The notes: generated from the letters alone by a model not told the origin. A stretch of DNA of 64,000 nt from Streptomyces smyrnaeus (GCF_017676345.1 NZ_JAFFZM010000009.1:1-64000), one strand, 5' to 3'. Positions 1 to 9,117 are shown, numbered from the stretch's first letter. Numbers and translations: made by a program.

Positions 1-4
1 CAGG

Positions 5-28
5 GAGGGGGCCCAAGTGGGCCCCCTC
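5..28. terminator. Hairpin terminator of an upstream gene
   Basis: Perfect inverted repeat with 10-base arms (GAGGGGGCCC and GGGCCCCCTC) and the loop AAGT. It has no T-run, which is usual for Streptomyces terminators. It lies before the promoter region of the first gene, so it probably ends a gene outside the window. Confidence 0.7.
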
Positions 29-100
29 AAGGGATGGTGACGGGGAATTGGATGTAGCGTACACAGAGACACTGTTGATCACCCAGGAGGGGCGCCCAGC

Positions 101-1405
101 ATGCGCAGCAGATCCGTCCTGTCGACCCTCACCATGGCCGCGGCCCTCGCCGCGACCCTCACCTCCACCCCCGCCCAGGCGCACGGCGCCCACCACACGG
201 GCGGCACACGCCACTGCCCCCAGCTCTCGAAAAAGCTCAGGTGGCACGGCGACAACCGCGCCAAGCTCCAGCGCACCATCGACGAGCGCGGCACCTGCTC
301 CGCGAAGTGGCGCGGTGGCGGGCACGGGCACCGTCCGGTCGCCGCGTTCGACTGGGACAACACCATCGTCAAGAACGACGCGACCGATGCCACCATCGCC
401 TGGGCCCTCCGGCACGACAAGATCCTCCGCCCTCAGGACTGGGCGGACACCAGCAAGTGGCTGACTCCGGCCGCCGACCGGGCCCTCACCGAGGCGTGCG
501 GCACCGACGTTCCGGTCGGGAAGCCCCTCCCCACGTCGAGCAACGCCGCGTGCGCCGACGAGATCCTCCAGGTCCGGGGCGAGGCCGAGACGATGAGCGG
601 CCGGCAGGCGTTCGCCGGCGGGTGGAACCACCGCCGTACCGTTCCCCAGTACGCCTGGGTCCCGCAGCTGTTCGCGGGGCACACGGTCGCCGAGCTCCGC
701 TCCTACGCGCGGGCCGCGCGGGACGAGGCGCTGGCGGCGCCCATCGGCAGTGAGCAGCGGGTCGGCACCCACACCGTGCCCGCCTACAGCCGCTACTACG
801 CGCAGCAGAAGGATCTGCTCCGTACGCTCAGGAGGGCCGGGTTCGAGGTCTACATCGTCTCGGCGGGCTCCGAGCCGGTGGCGGAGGAGTGGGCCAGCGG
901 GGTCGGTATCGACCGCAAGCACACCCTCGCGATCCGCAGCGTCGTCGAGCACGGCAGGATCACCACTTGGACCGAGGGCTGCGGAGACATGCCCCGCAGC
1001 AAGGGCGGGATGATCCCCTACATCGACGGCAAGCGCTGCGTCATCAACCAGGAGATCTTCGGTATCGAGGGCGCCCGCGCCTGGCGGAAGCAGGACCGGG
1101 GGCACCGCATCGCCATCGGCGGCGGTGACGCCGACACCGATGTCACCTTCGTCGGGGACGCGACGGGCACCCATCTCGTACTCAACCGCAACAAGCCGGA
1201 GATCATGTGCCGGGGGTACGACGACGCCGACGGGCGTTGGGCGGTGAATCCGATGTTCATCGAACCGCTGCCGCGCAAGGAGACGCCGTATCCGTGCGCC
1301 ACCGAGGGCCGCACCAACCCTGACGGCTCCCTCGGGCCGGTTCGCAGGAGCGACGGTTCGATCGTCCCCGACCAGAAGGACACCGCCTTCGGCGAGGAGG
1401 CGTGA
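101..1405 (+). CDS. Secreted HAD-superfamily phosphatase
   Basis: 434 residues. A Sec signal peptide covers about residues 1-27, ending in an AQA-type cleavage site, so the protein is exported. The HAD nucleophile motif AFDWDNTIVKND places the two acidic residues at D84 and D86. A later GGGDADTD segment gives the Mg-binding acidic loop, and a YIVSAGSEP segment fits the second HAD motif. It is longer than simple HAD phosphatases, which suggests a large cap domain. AGGAGG at 85-90 fixes the ATG at 101. The substrate is unknown; phosphoserine phosphatase-like or phosphocholine phosphatase-like activity is only a guess. It appears monocistronic. Confidence 0.85.
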   Translation: MRSRSVLSTLTMAAALAATLTSTPAQAHGAHHTGGTRHCPQLSKKLRWHGDNRAKLQRTIDERGTCSAKWRGGGHGHRPVAAFDWDNTIVKNDATDATIAWALRHDKILRPQDWADTSKWLTPAADRALTEACGTDVPVGKPLPTSSNAACADEILQVRGEAETMSGRQAFAGGWNHRRTVPQYAWVPQLFAGHTVAELRSYARAARDEALAAPIGSEQRVGTHTVPAYSRYYAQQKDLLRTLRRAGFEVYIVSAGSEPVAEEWASGVGIDRKHTLAIRSVVEHGRITTWTEGCGDMPRSKGGMIPYIDGKRCVINQEIFGIEGARAWRKQDRGHRIAIGGGDADTDVTFVGDATGTHLVLNRNKPEIMCRGYDDADGRWAVNPMFIEPLPRKETPYPCATEGRTNPDGSLGPVRRSDGSIVPDQKDTAFGEEA

Positions 1406-1448
1406 GGCGGGTCTTCGGGCCGCCCTCCGTCGTCGTACGTATGTGCCA

Positions 1449-1454
1449 TAGGGT
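1449..1454 (+). promoter_or_regulatory. -10 box for leaderless DUF2510 gene
   Basis: TAGGGT lies six bases before the GTG at 1461 and there is no Shine-Dalgarno sequence. Transcription would begin at or next to the start codon. Confidence 0.4.
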
Positions 1455-1460
1455 GCGACC

Positions 1461-2369
1461 GTGAGCATGACGACCCCGCCCGGCTGGTATCCCGATCCCG
1501 GGCAGACGCCCCAACTCCCGCCGCAGGAGCGCTGGTGGGACGGCAGCACCTGGACCAGTCACACCCGGCCCGGCACCGGGGTTGCCGCCCCGCTGCCGGG
1601 CCGGGGCGGTGGCGCGGCGGGGCGCGGTCCGCTCGTCGCGGGCATCGTGGGCTCGATCGTGCTGGCCGCCGCGCTGGCGGTGGGCGGGGTGCTGCTGCTG
1701 GGCGGCAGCGACGGCTCGGACGACAAGGAGCCCGAGGCGGCCTCTTCCTCCTCGTCGAAGCCCTCCGAGAGCCCGGAAGCGGAGAAACCCGGGCCGGATG
1801 ACGACAAGCCGGCGCCGCACATCTCCCCGGGAGAAGTGGTGTCCATCCCCCGCTTCGGCGTCGGGATGACCGTCCCCCAGGGGTGGGAGCTCAAGAACCC
1901 CGACTCGTCCTTCCTCAGCTACCGGGGCAGCTACCCGTGCCCCAAGCCGCAGTCCACGCCCTGCGTGCGCGGTGGCGCCGCGCTGCACCGCTTCCCCGGC
2001 GTGTGGGGGAAGGACTCGCTCAAGCAGATCGCCGAGGCTGAGGTGGCCAAGAACGCCAAGGAGTCGTACGGGAAGAAGGCGTACGGCGGTATCACCTCGC
2101 ACAAGGTCACCGAGTCGGGTGAGGTCACAGTCGCCGGACGGCCCGGGTACCGCATCCGCTGGCGGGTGGAGAACAAGCTCGAACCGGACGCCGACGTGGA
2201 GGCGGTCGTCTTCCGCTCCCCGCACGACCGCCAGGACATCCTGGTCATGTGGAGCAGCGTCGACGTCTCCGACGGCGGGCCGTCCGCCGCCGATCTGGAC
2301 GAGCTGCGCAAGGGGCTCGTCAAGACCGAGCTCGGCCGGCAGGACGACGGCAACACCGAGGCGGTCTGA
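1461..2369 (+). CDS. DUF2510 single-pass membrane protein
   Basis: 302 residues. The N-terminus carries a DUF2510 module (about 5-36) with the signature PGWYPDPG followed by RWWDGSTW. A transmembrane helix spans about 58-81. A Ser/Glu/Pro-rich linker (about 82-120) leads to an extracytoplasmic domain containing a close cysteine pair (YPCPKPQSTPC) that could form a disulphide. DUF2510 modules are common at the N-terminus of actinobacterial membrane proteins, but their role is not known. The GTG at 1461 has a -10 box six bases upstream and no Shine-Dalgarno; an ATG at 1467 is the alternative. It converges on the following gene across a shared hairpin. Confidence 0.85.
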   Translation: MSMTTPPGWYPDPGQTPQLPPQERWWDGSTWTSHTRPGTGVAAPLPGRGGGAAGRGPLVAGIVGSIVLAAALAVGGVLLLGGSDGSDDKEPEAASSSSSKPSESPEAEKPGPDDDKPAPHISPGEVVSIPRFGVGMTVPQGWELKNPDSSFLSYRGSYPCPKPQSTPCVRGGAALHRFPGVWGKDSLKQIAEAEVAKNAKESYGKKAYGGITSHKVTESGEVTVAGRPGYRIRWRVENKLEPDADVEAVVFRSPHDRQDILVMWSSVDVSDGGPSAADLDELRKGLVKTELGRQDDGNTEAV

Positions 2370-2399
2370 CCGGCGCCGGTGGCAGCGCCGGCACCGGTC
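2368..2399. terminator. Bidirectional terminator between convergent genes
   Basis: Inverted repeat with 12-base arms (one mismatch) around an 8-base loop, between the stop codons of the DUF2510 gene and the convergent PLP-enzyme gene. The left arm overlaps the TGA at 2367-2369. Confidence 0.65.
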
Positions 2400-2402
2400 C
2401 GG

Positions 2403-3617
2403 TCACAGGAAGGTCATGCCCTCGCCCCGGTAGGTGGGCACCGACGCCGTCACCCGGTCGCCCTCCACCAGGTGCAGCGTGTCGAACCGCTCGCACAGCT
2501 CACCCGCCTTCGCGTGCCGGAACCAGACCTTGTCCCCGATGAGCAGGTCGTCGGCGGGCCGGCCCAGCAGCGGGGTCTGCACCTCGCCGGGTCCCTCCTG
2601 CGGGGCGTAGCGGAGCCCGGTGGGCAGCCAAGGCTCGGGCAACCGGTCGGGGCCGGCGGCACCGGAGGCCGGATAGCCGCCGCCCAGCACCGTGACCACA
2701 CCCACGCCGGGCCTGCGCACCACCGGCATGGCGAACAGCGCGGCGGGCCGGCCGGTGAACGAGGTGTAGTTGTCGAACAGCCGGGGGACATACAGCCCCG
2801 AGCCGGCCGCGATCTCCGTCACCGCCTCCTCGGCCGCGGTGTGCTGGACACTTCCCGTACCGCCGCCGTTGACGAACTCCAGGTCCGGCGCCACCGCGCG
2901 GACGGCCCGCACCGCTGCGGCGCGCCGCCCCGCCAGTTCGCGCCGGGCCGCCGACTGCATCAGTCGGATGCCGCGTGAGAGCACAGGCGCACCGGCCACG
3001 GCGTCCCCCACCCCCGCCACATGGCCCTCGTACGCCATGACCCCCACCAGCTGGAAGCCCGGGCGCCGCTGCACGGCACGGGCGAGATCGGCCAGCTCGG
3101 CGGGGGAGTGCAGCGGCGAGCGGCGGCTGCCGATGTGGATCCGGCCGCCCAACAGCCGCAGCGAGGTGTCCAGTTCGATGCAGACCCGGATCCGCTCGCC
3201 GCCCCCGTCGCGTGCCGCGTCGATCAATGCGAGCTGCGCCGGGTCGTCCACCATCACGGTCACCGCCGCGGCCAGCTTGGGGTCGCCGGCCAGTTCCGCG
3301 TACCCGGCGCGATCGGCCGACGGGTACGCCAGCAGCACGTCCGTGATGCCCGATCTGGCCAGCCACAGCGACTCGGCGAGGGTGTAGCTCATCACCCCGC
3401 TGAAACCGTCCTTGGCCAGCACCCGCTCCAACAGCGCGCGGCAGCGCACCGACTTGCTGGCCACCCGTACCGGCTTGCCCCCGGCGCGCCGCAGCAGGTC
3501 GTCGGCGTTGGCGTCGAACGCCGCCAGGTCCACCAGCGCGAGCGGCGCGTCCAGCTGGGCGGTCGCACGGTCGTACCGGGCGCGGACGGTGGCGGGATCG
3601 GCAGTCGAATCGAACAC
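2403..3617 (-). CDS. PLP-dependent amino acid deaminase/aldolase (alanine racemase fold)
   Basis: 404 residues from GTG at 3617. It has the N-terminal alanine racemase/D-threonine aldolase barrel: the VRVASKSVRCRALL segment near residues 45-60 supplies the PLP lysine, FVNGGGTGS binds phosphate, and the C-terminal beta domain contains IGDKVWFRHAKAGE. This family acts on D-amino acids such as D-threonine or D-serine, or cleaves beta-hydroxy amino acids. The exact substrate is not deducible. The open frame continues upstream to 4922, but only as low-complexity antisense to the next gene, so the GTG where homology begins was chosen. The gene is divergent from the membrane protein that follows. 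Confidence 0.82.
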   Translation of the reverse strand: MFDSTADPATVRARYDRATAQLDAPLALVDLAAFDANADDLLRRAGGKPVRVASKSVRCRALLERVLAKDGFSGVMSYTLAESLWLARSGITDVLLAYPSADRAGYAELAGDPKLAAAVTVMVDDPAQLALIDAARDGGGERIRVCIELDTSLRLLGGRIHIGSRRSPLHSPAELADLARAVQRRPGFQLVGVMAYEGHVAGVGDAVAGAPVLSRGIRLMQSAARRELAGRRAAAVRAVRAVAPDLEFVNGGGTGSVQHTAAEEAVTEIAAGSGLYVPRLFDNYTSFTGRPAALFAMPVVRRPGVGVVTVLGGGYPASGAAGPDRLPEPWLPTGLRYAPQEGPGEVQTPLLGRPADDLLIGDKVWFRHAKAGELCERFDTLHLVEGDRVTASVPTYRGEGMTFL

Positions 3618-3885
3618 CCTGGCAGCTTGCCATGGGCGCCGGGCGCCGCACAGCCCCGGAACGCCGGACACGTTCCGCGACCGTTCCCGCCGGGGCGCGT
3701 TCGCCCACCTCGCCGGGTCCGTCACCCCTTTTGGCCGGGTTGCCGTCCCTCCCGGTTCGCACCGTAGAGTGACGCCGCACGCCGTGACGGGACGGCACGC
3801 GGCGAACAGTTCACTGTGGCCACGACGAACACCCCTGCTCAGCCAGGCGTTCGTGCGGGGCGGTATGGCGCGAAGGGGGGCGCAC

Positions 3886-5421
3886 ATGGGCACTGACGCC
3901 GACCGTGCCGCTGTCCCCGAGCGCCCCGCCACCCCGCCCCGGCCCGAGGCGCCGCCGCCGCTCGCCACGTCCATCCCCGCGCCACCGGCAGCACCACCCC
4001 GCCCCGCTGTCCCTCCGCGTCCCAGCGTCCCCCCACGTCCCGTCTCCCCACCACCGTCCACCGACGGACCGGCGAGCGCCGCTGCCGACGGCGCCGCCGG
4101 CCAGGTCGACATGGACGAGGAGACGGGGCGCGCGCAGGAGGCGGAGCCGACCCCGGAAGACGAGTCCAGCCCACAGATGCCACATTCCAGGGAGAGGGAA
4201 GAGGCAGCGGCGGAGCGCTCCGAGCGCGCGTCCGTCCCTGCCCCCCGCGACCCCGCGCACGCCCTCCGTCCCCCCGCTCCCGCACAACTTCCGCAACCCG
4301 CGCCCCCCACCGGCGAACCCCTCACCGGCCCCCGCGTCCCGGGCCTGCGCAACGGGCGCCCGCAGAACGGCCGCCCGTACGACGAGCCGGAAGCCCCCGA
4401 GGCCAAGGGAACCAGCGGAGCGCCGCCCGGGCCCCGTACCCCGGGCCGCGCTGCCGACCCCTCCCCGGGGGCCGGCACCGCACCGGCCGCGCCCGTACCG
4501 CCGCCGGCCCCCACGATGCCGCCGCCACCGCCGCGCGTGTCCGCCCGGTTCGGCCCGGCCTCGGCCGCCGGTTCCCGTGGGCATGCCCCGCCCACCGTCC
4601 GGTCGCTCCTCGCCGCCGTCTGCCTCGTCCTGGGCGTCGGCCTGCTGGGCGGCGCCGGCGCCGGGGTGCTGCTGTCCGGAGACGTCGACCAACGGCCCGC
4701 GGTGGCGGCCGGATTCGACGGCGCCCGCGCGGCCTGGCACGAGATCCCCGTCGACGAACTCTTCCCCCGCACCCTCAAGGGCGAGGGCGCCGGGCCCGGC
4801 GGCGCCGACCGGCGCTGGACCCGGGTCGCGGTGGCGCCCGACAGCAGTTGTGCGCACGCCTTCGACCCGATGCTGGCCAAAGCGCTGGCCCCGGTGGGCT
4901 GCGGCCGACTGGTGCGGGCCACCTACGTCGATGAGACCTCCACCAGCGTCATCACCGTCGGGCTGATGTTCACCAAGGCCGACCCGGCCGCCATGCGCGA
5001 TCTGCGGGAGCGGTTCGCCTCCCAGAACCTCGCCGACCGCGCCGATCTGATGCCGCGTCCGTACGCCGCGCGCGGTACGGTCGCCGCCGAGTTCGGCGAC
5101 GCGCAGCGGGCGAGCTGGACCGTCCGGGTGCTGCGGGACGTGCCCGTGGTCGTCTACTCCGTCTCCGGCTTCGCCGACGGCCGGGTGGTCACCGACCCCC
5201 AGCCGGCGAACGACGCCACCCGCAAGGGCGAGACCTCGGCCGCCGCCCAGGCCGGACTCGGCCATGACGCCCAGGGCGTCGCCGACCGCATCGAGCGCCG
5301 GCTGCGCGAGGCCACCACCGAGCGGGAGTCCGGCTCGGGCGGCGGCGCGCACAAGGCGCCCAAGGCGGACGAGGCGGACAAGGGCAAGGACGGCGAGGCG
5401 GAAGGCGACGAGAACCGATGA
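3886..5421 (+). CDS. Proline-rich membrane protein coupled to the mycosin
   Basis: 511 residues from ATG 3886, chosen because AAGGGGGG sits six bases upstream. Residues 1-230 are extremely Pro/Ala/Glu-rich and disordered. A transmembrane segment (AAVCLVLGVGLLGGAGAGVL) follows near 240-260. The extracytoplasmic C-terminal domain carries two cysteines (SSCAHAF and PVGCGRL) and ends in a charged Lys/Asp/Glu tail. Its stop overlaps the subtilase start as ATGA, so the two are translationally coupled. Such pairs occur in Streptomyces beside mycosin-like proteases. I infer that it presents to or regulates the protease, but no conserved domain name is certain. Confidence 0.8.
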   Translation: MGTDADRAAVPERPATPPRPEAPPPLATSIPAPPAAPPRPAVPPRPSVPPRPVSPPPSTDGPASAAADGAAGQVDMDEETGRAQEAEPTPEDESSPQMPHSREREEAAAERSERASVPAPRDPAHALRPPAPAQLPQPAPPTGEPLTGPRVPGLRNGRPQNGRPYDEPEAPEAKGTSGAPPGPRTPGRAADPSPGAGTAPAAPVPPPAPTMPPPPPRVSARFGPASAAGSRGHAPPTVRSLLAAVCLVLGVGLLGGAGAGVLLSGDVDQRPAVAAGFDGARAAWHEIPVDELFPRTLKGEGAGPGGADRRWTRVAVAPDSSCAHAFDPMLAKALAPVGCGRLVRATYVDETSTSVITVGLMFTKADPAAMRDLRERFASQNLADRADLMPRPYAARGTVAAEFGDAQRASWTVRVLRDVPVVVYSVSGFADGRVVTDPQPANDATRKGETSAAAQAGLGHDAQGVADRIERRLREATTERESGSGGGAHKAPKADEADKGKDGEAEGDENR

Positions 5422-6677
5422 AGCGCGTACTGCGCCCACTGCGCATCCGGCGCACCCTGGCCGCTCTCGTGTGTGCCCTGCTCGCCCTCGCACCCGTCAC
5501 CGCCGGTACGGCACATGCGCAGGGCGAGGGGCTGCAGCGGCAGGAGTGGGCGCTCAAAGCCCTGCACGCCAAGGAGGCGTGGAAGACCACCAAGGGCCGG
5601 GGCGTCACCGTCGCCGTGCTGGACACCGGCGTCGACGGCAGCCACCCCGACCTGCGCAAGAACGTCCTCGACGGCAAGGACATGGTCGGTATCGGCGCCG
5701 AGAAGGGCGACCGCCACTGGGCCCGGCACGGCACCGCCATGGCCGGGATCATCGCCGGGCACGGCCATGGCAAGGACGGCAAGGACGGGGTGCTCGGCAT
5801 CGCGCCCGAGGCCCGCATCCTGCCGGTGCGGGTACTGCTGGAGGAGAAGGACCCGCAGCGTGGCAAGGCCCGCGACCAGCGCAAGACCGCCCTCGCCGAC
5901 GGTATCCGCTGGGCCGCCGACCACGGCGCCGATGTCATCAACCTCTCCCTGGGCGACGACAGCGACGCCGCGCACCCCGACGCCCGCGAGGACGCCGCGG
6001 TCCGCTACGCGCTGCGCAAGGGGGCCGTCGTCGTGGCCTCGGCGGGCAACGGCGGTGAGGACGGCGACCACGTCTCCTACCCCGCCGCCTATCCGGGCGT
6101 CATCGCGGTGGCCGCCGTCGACCGCAACGGCGCGCGGGCGGCCTTCTCCACCCGGCGCTGGTACGCGACCGTGGCGGCACCCGGCAAGGACATCCTGATC
6201 GCCGACCCCGACCGCAGCTACTACCAGGGCTGGGGCACCAGCGCCGCCGCGGCCTTCACCTCGGGCGCCGTCGCGCTGGTCCGCGCCGCCCACCCGGATC
6301 TGAGCCCCACCCAGATCAAGAAGCTGATCTCGGACACCGCCGGCCACACCCCGGAGGGCGGGCGCAGCGACGCGGTCGGCACCGGGGTGGTGGATCCGGC
6401 GGCGGCCATCGAGATGGGCTCCCACATCGAGCCGCGCAAGCAGCAGCCTGCCGTGGGCGAGTACGGCAAGGAGTACTTCGGGTCGGGGCGCCCGGGCGAC
6501 GAGGGCGGCCCCGGCTGGTTCGCGATCCTGGCAGCCGTGCTGGGTGCCGTACTGATCGGGGTGGCCCTCGCCGTCCACCGCGGTTTCACCCCGCGGCTCC
6601 CGCCCCGGCTGCGGATCCGCCCCCTCCGGCCGGGCGGCGGCCCGGGAGGGGGTCCGGCACCACCCGGTGGTCCATGA
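5418..6677 (+). CDS. Mycosin-like S8 serine protease (type VII secretion-associated)
   Basis: 419 residues. A signal peptide (about 1-34) is followed by a subtilisin domain with the full catalytic triad: D69 in VAVLDTGVDG, H104 in RHGTAMAG and S275 in GTSAAAAF, with oxyanion N211 in SAGNGG. A C-terminal transmembrane helix (near 363-385, WFAILAAVLGAVLIGVALAV) and a Pro/Gly-rich tail anchor it. This layout is that of mycosins, the membrane proteases linked to type VII (ESX) secretion. No EccC, EccD or EsxA/B gene is nearby, so its partner system is unknown. It overlaps the upstream gene by four bases. Confidence 0.88.
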   Translation: MKRVLRPLRIRRTLAALVCALLALAPVTAGTAHAQGEGLQRQEWALKALHAKEAWKTTKGRGVTVAVLDTGVDGSHPDLRKNVLDGKDMVGIGAEKGDRHWARHGTAMAGIIAGHGHGKDGKDGVLGIAPEARILPVRVLLEEKDPQRGKARDQRKTALADGIRWAADHGADVINLSLGDDSDAAHPDAREDAAVRYALRKGAVVVASAGNGGEDGDHVSYPAAYPGVIAVAAVDRNGARAAFSTRRWYATVAAPGKDILIADPDRSYYQGWGTSAAAAFTSGAVALVRAAHPDLSPTQIKKLISDTAGHTPEGGRSDAVGTGVVDPAAAIEMGSHIEPRKQQPAVGEYGKEYFGSGRPGDEGGPGWFAILAAVLGAVLIGVALAVHRGFTPRLPPRLRIRPLRPGGGPGGGPAPPGGP

Positions 6678-7434
6678 GCGCGTGTACCGCCGCGCGGGCG
6701 GCCTCCTCCACCGCGGCGATGCCCGCCTCGGCCGTGGCGTGCCCGTCCGAGAGCACGGCCAGCAGCCAGGGGTGGCCCGCGGCGGTCACCCGGCCCACAC
6801 TGTTGATCACCCACAGACCGGTCGCCGTGCGGGGGAGCCAGCCGTTCTTCACCTCGTGAGGCGGCGGCTGTGACGCCTCGTGCGGCGTCCTGGGCGCCGC
6901 CGGACGCCCGTCCCCGGCCGCCGTCACGCCCCAGCGCTGGCAGTCGACGACACCGCGCATCAGCTCGCGCACCCATTGCCGCGCCCCCGGCGCCAGCACC
7001 CGCGGCCCGGGGCCGCGCCCGTGCACGGCCCGCAGCAGCGCCAGCTGGTCGGCGGCCGTCGTCGTACTCAGGCCCCAGCGCCCGTCCTCGGCGGGCCGGG
7101 TGCCGACCAGCCCCAGCAGTCGGCCCGTGGCCGCGACACCCTCCGCGCCCCCGGCGGCCCGCCACAGCGCGTTCGCCGCGTCGTTGTCGCTGTGCTGGAT
7201 CATGGCGGCGGCCCGCGTCCTCTCCTGCGCGGTCACCTCCCGTGCCGGGCCGCCGAGGCTGCCCTGCGCCCGCAGCAGCAGCGCCACGAGGATGTGCACC
7301 TTCATCACACTGGCCGCCACGAACGACCCGGCCTCGCCGTGCACCAGGGCCGCCGCGGGCTCGCCCGCCAGCGGCTGCGCGGCCACGGCCAGCCGCGCCG
7401 ACGGCCCGTTGCCGACATCGCTGCGCGCGTTCAT
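6586..7434 (-). CDS. Class A beta-lactamase-like serine hydrolase
   Basis: 282 residues. The serine beta-lactamase/DD-peptidase motifs are present: S42-V-M-K45 (SxxK), S82-D-N84 (SDN) and K196-N-G198 in place of the usual KTG. I cannot find a clear glutamate equivalent of the class A omega-loop (ExxLN), and no signal peptide precedes the catalytic domain. A bona fide exported lactamase is therefore doubtful, and esterase or peptidase activity is possible. The last 92 bases, a Gly/Pro/Ala tail, overlap the convergent mycosin gene on the other strand. GGTGGG precedes the ATG. It is divergent from the SseB gene. Confidence 0.8.
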   Translation of the reverse strand: MNARSDVGNGPSARLAVAAQPLAGEPAAALVHGEAGSFVAASVMKVHILVALLLRAQGSLGGPAREVTAQERTRAAAMIQHSDNDAANALWRAAGGAEGVAATGRLLGLVGTRPAEDGRWGLSTTTAADQLALLRAVHGRGPGPRVLAPGARQWVRELMRGVVDCQRWGVTAAGDGRPAAPRTPHEASQPPPHEVKNGWLPRTATGLWVINSVGRVTAAGHPWLLAVLSDGHATAEAGIAAVEEAARAAVHALMDHRVVPDPLPGRRPAGGGGSAAGAGAAG

Positions 7435-7490
7435 CCCACCGACGCTATCGGCGCCCGCCCTCCGGCGCCTCAGCGGCCTCGGCCACCCGA

Positions 7491-7496
7491 TACGCT
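7491..7496 (+). promoter_or_regulatory. -10 box for leaderless sseB-like gene
   Basis: TACGCT ends six bases before the GTG at 7503 and no Shine-Dalgarno sequence is present, so a leaderless transcript is likely. Confidence 0.4.
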
Positions 7497-7502
7497 CGGT
7501 GC

Positions 7503-8249
7503 GTGGCGCTCAAGAACATCCCTCAGTCGGCCTTCTCCAGCGACGACGGCACCGCCGATGCCGAACTCGCCGACGCGCTCGCGGCCTGGCGGGCCGACCG
7601 CCGGGCACCGGGGGCCGAGGCCCGCGTGCTGTCGGCACTGCGCGGGGCCCGGCTGCTCGTTCCCGTCGTCGCCGTCCTGACCGAGGCCGAGACGGGGGAG
7701 GACGGGCTGCGCCGCGACAAGACCAGCGAGATGGCCGTCCCCACGCTCAACGCGCCCGGCGGTCGCCGGGCCCTGCCCGCCTTCACCTCCACCGAGGCGC
7801 TGGTCCGCTGGCGCCCGGACGCGCGCCCCGTCGCCGTACCGCTGCACCAGGCGCTCCAGGCGGCGGCGCACGAGCAGGCGGACACCCTGCTCCTCGACCT
7901 GGCCGGACCGGTGCCCTACGAGGTGACCGGGCCGGCGCTCCACGCGCTCGCCGAGGGCCGCGTCCACACCTCCGCGCTGGCGGACCCCGCCGTCGCCGAG
8001 GCGCTACGGGCCGTGCTCGCGGCCGAGCCCGCGGTCGCCGGCGCCCATCTGACGCCCGGCGACGCCTCGGGGGACGGCACTCTCGCCCTCGCGCTCGTGC
8101 CGGACGCCGAGGTGCAGGCCGTCGCCCAGCGGGTGGCCGGAGCGCTGGCCGCCGACGAGACACTGCGCGCCCGGCTGGTCCGCGGCCTGGACCTGGCACT
8201 TCTCCCCGCGGGCAGCCCGCTGCCCGAGTCGGCCTTCTACCGGGCCTGA
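7503..8249 (+). CDS. SseB family protein
   Basis: 248 residues from GTG 7503. The N-terminal half matches the SseB fold, with ARLLVPVVAVLTE and then LPAFTSTEALVRWRP, and the C-terminal part resembles the SseB C-terminal domain common in actinobacteria. It is predicted to be soluble and cytoplasmic. The enterobacterial name implies secretion, but these actinobacterial proteins have no demonstrated function. In Streptomyces a gene of this type often lies just upstream of the infC operon, as here. It probably has its own leaderless promoter. Confidence 0.85.
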   Translation: MALKNIPQSAFSSDDGTADAELADALAAWRADRRAPGAEARVLSALRGARLLVPVVAVLTEAETGEDGLRRDKTSEMAVPTLNAPGGRRALPAFTSTEALVRWRPDARPVAVPLHQALQAAAHEQADTLLLDLAGPVPYEVTGPALHALAEGRVHTSALADPAVAEALRAVLAAEPAVAGAHLTPGDASGDGTLALALVPDAEVQAVAQRVAGALAADETLRARLVRGLDLALLPAGSPLPESAFYRA

Positions 8250-8352
8250 CCGCTCCCGAGGTGCGAGCCGCCGACGGGCGTCGGACACTCAGGGGGAGTG
8301 CGGGGAAAGACCGACCCCCGGCTGCCTCCTACGACCCCCACGGGAGGTCGAC

Positions 8353-9117
8353 ATGCAGGTCAAGTCGCTCCAGGCGAGCCCCGAGCAGCTCAAGGACCTG
8401 GAAGACAAGCCACAGCCGATCGCCGCGGAGTTCCTGGGCACGCTGCTGCTGGTGTTCTTCGGCGTCGGCGCCGCGGTGCTGGCCGCCGAGTACGTCGGCT
8501 CGCTGGGCATCGCGCTCACGTTCGGCTTCGTGATGCTCGCCCTCGCCTACGCGATCGGGCCGATCTCCGGTTCCCATGTGAACCCGGCGGTGACGCTCGG
8601 GATGTTCCTGGCCGGACGGCTGGATCTGGACCTGGCGGTGAAGTACTGGATCGCGCAGCTCGTCGGCGGTATCGCGGGTGCCGCGCTGCTGTTCCTGGTG
8701 GCCAAGCAGGTTCCGGGCCTGGAGACGAGCGGCAGCTTCGGCAGCAACGGCTTCGGTGACCGCTCGGCGGTGCACATCAACACCGGTGGAGCCTTCGTCG
8801 CCGAGCTGATCCTGACCTTCCTGTTCGTCTACACGGTGCTCGCGGTGACCCACAAGGTGGCGGTCGTCGGCTTCGACGGGCTGCCCATCGGTATCGCGCT
8901 GGCCGTCGTCCACCTGGTCGGCATCCCGCTGACCGGTACCTCGGTCAACCCGGCCCGGAGCCTGGGCCCGGCCGTCTTCGCCGGTGGCGCGGCGCTCACC
9001 CAGCTGTGGCTGTTCATCGTGGCGCCGCTGGTCGGCGCGGCCGTCGCGGCGTATGTGCACATGATCACGCACCCGCAGCCCAACCGGCGGCCCCGGCGCG
9101 AGATGAGGGTCAGCTGA
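8353..9117 (+). CDS. MIP family aquaporin/glycerol channel
   Basis: 254 residues with six predicted transmembrane helices and both channel half-helix motifs: N77-P-A-V80 and N199-P-A-R202. The second motif keeps the selectivity arginine. A short cytoplasmic N-terminus precedes helix 1. It should be a plasma-membrane channel for water or small neutral solutes. The residues seen resemble AqpZ more than GlpF, but substrate choice cannot be settled by eye. It appears to be a single gene, ending 20 bases before the convergent DUF1844 gene. Confidence 0.9.
   Translation: MQVKSLQASPEQLKDLEDKPQPIAAEFLGTLLLVFFGVGAAVLAAEYVGSLGIALTFGFVMLALAYAIGPISGSHVNPAVTLGMFLAGRLDLDLAVKYWIAQLVGGIAGAALLFLVAKQVPGLETSGSFGSNGFGDRSAVHINTGGAFVAELILTFLFVYTVLAVTHKVAVVGFDGLPIGIALAVVHLVGIPLTGTSVNPARSLGPAVFAGGAALTQLWLFIVAPLVGAAVAAYVHMITHPQPNRRPRREMRVS

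Noticed and set aside
3618..4922. N-terminal extension of the PLP enzyme frame by 435 codons
   Set aside because: It is low-complexity antisense to the proline-rich membrane protein gene, and family homology begins at GTG 3617.
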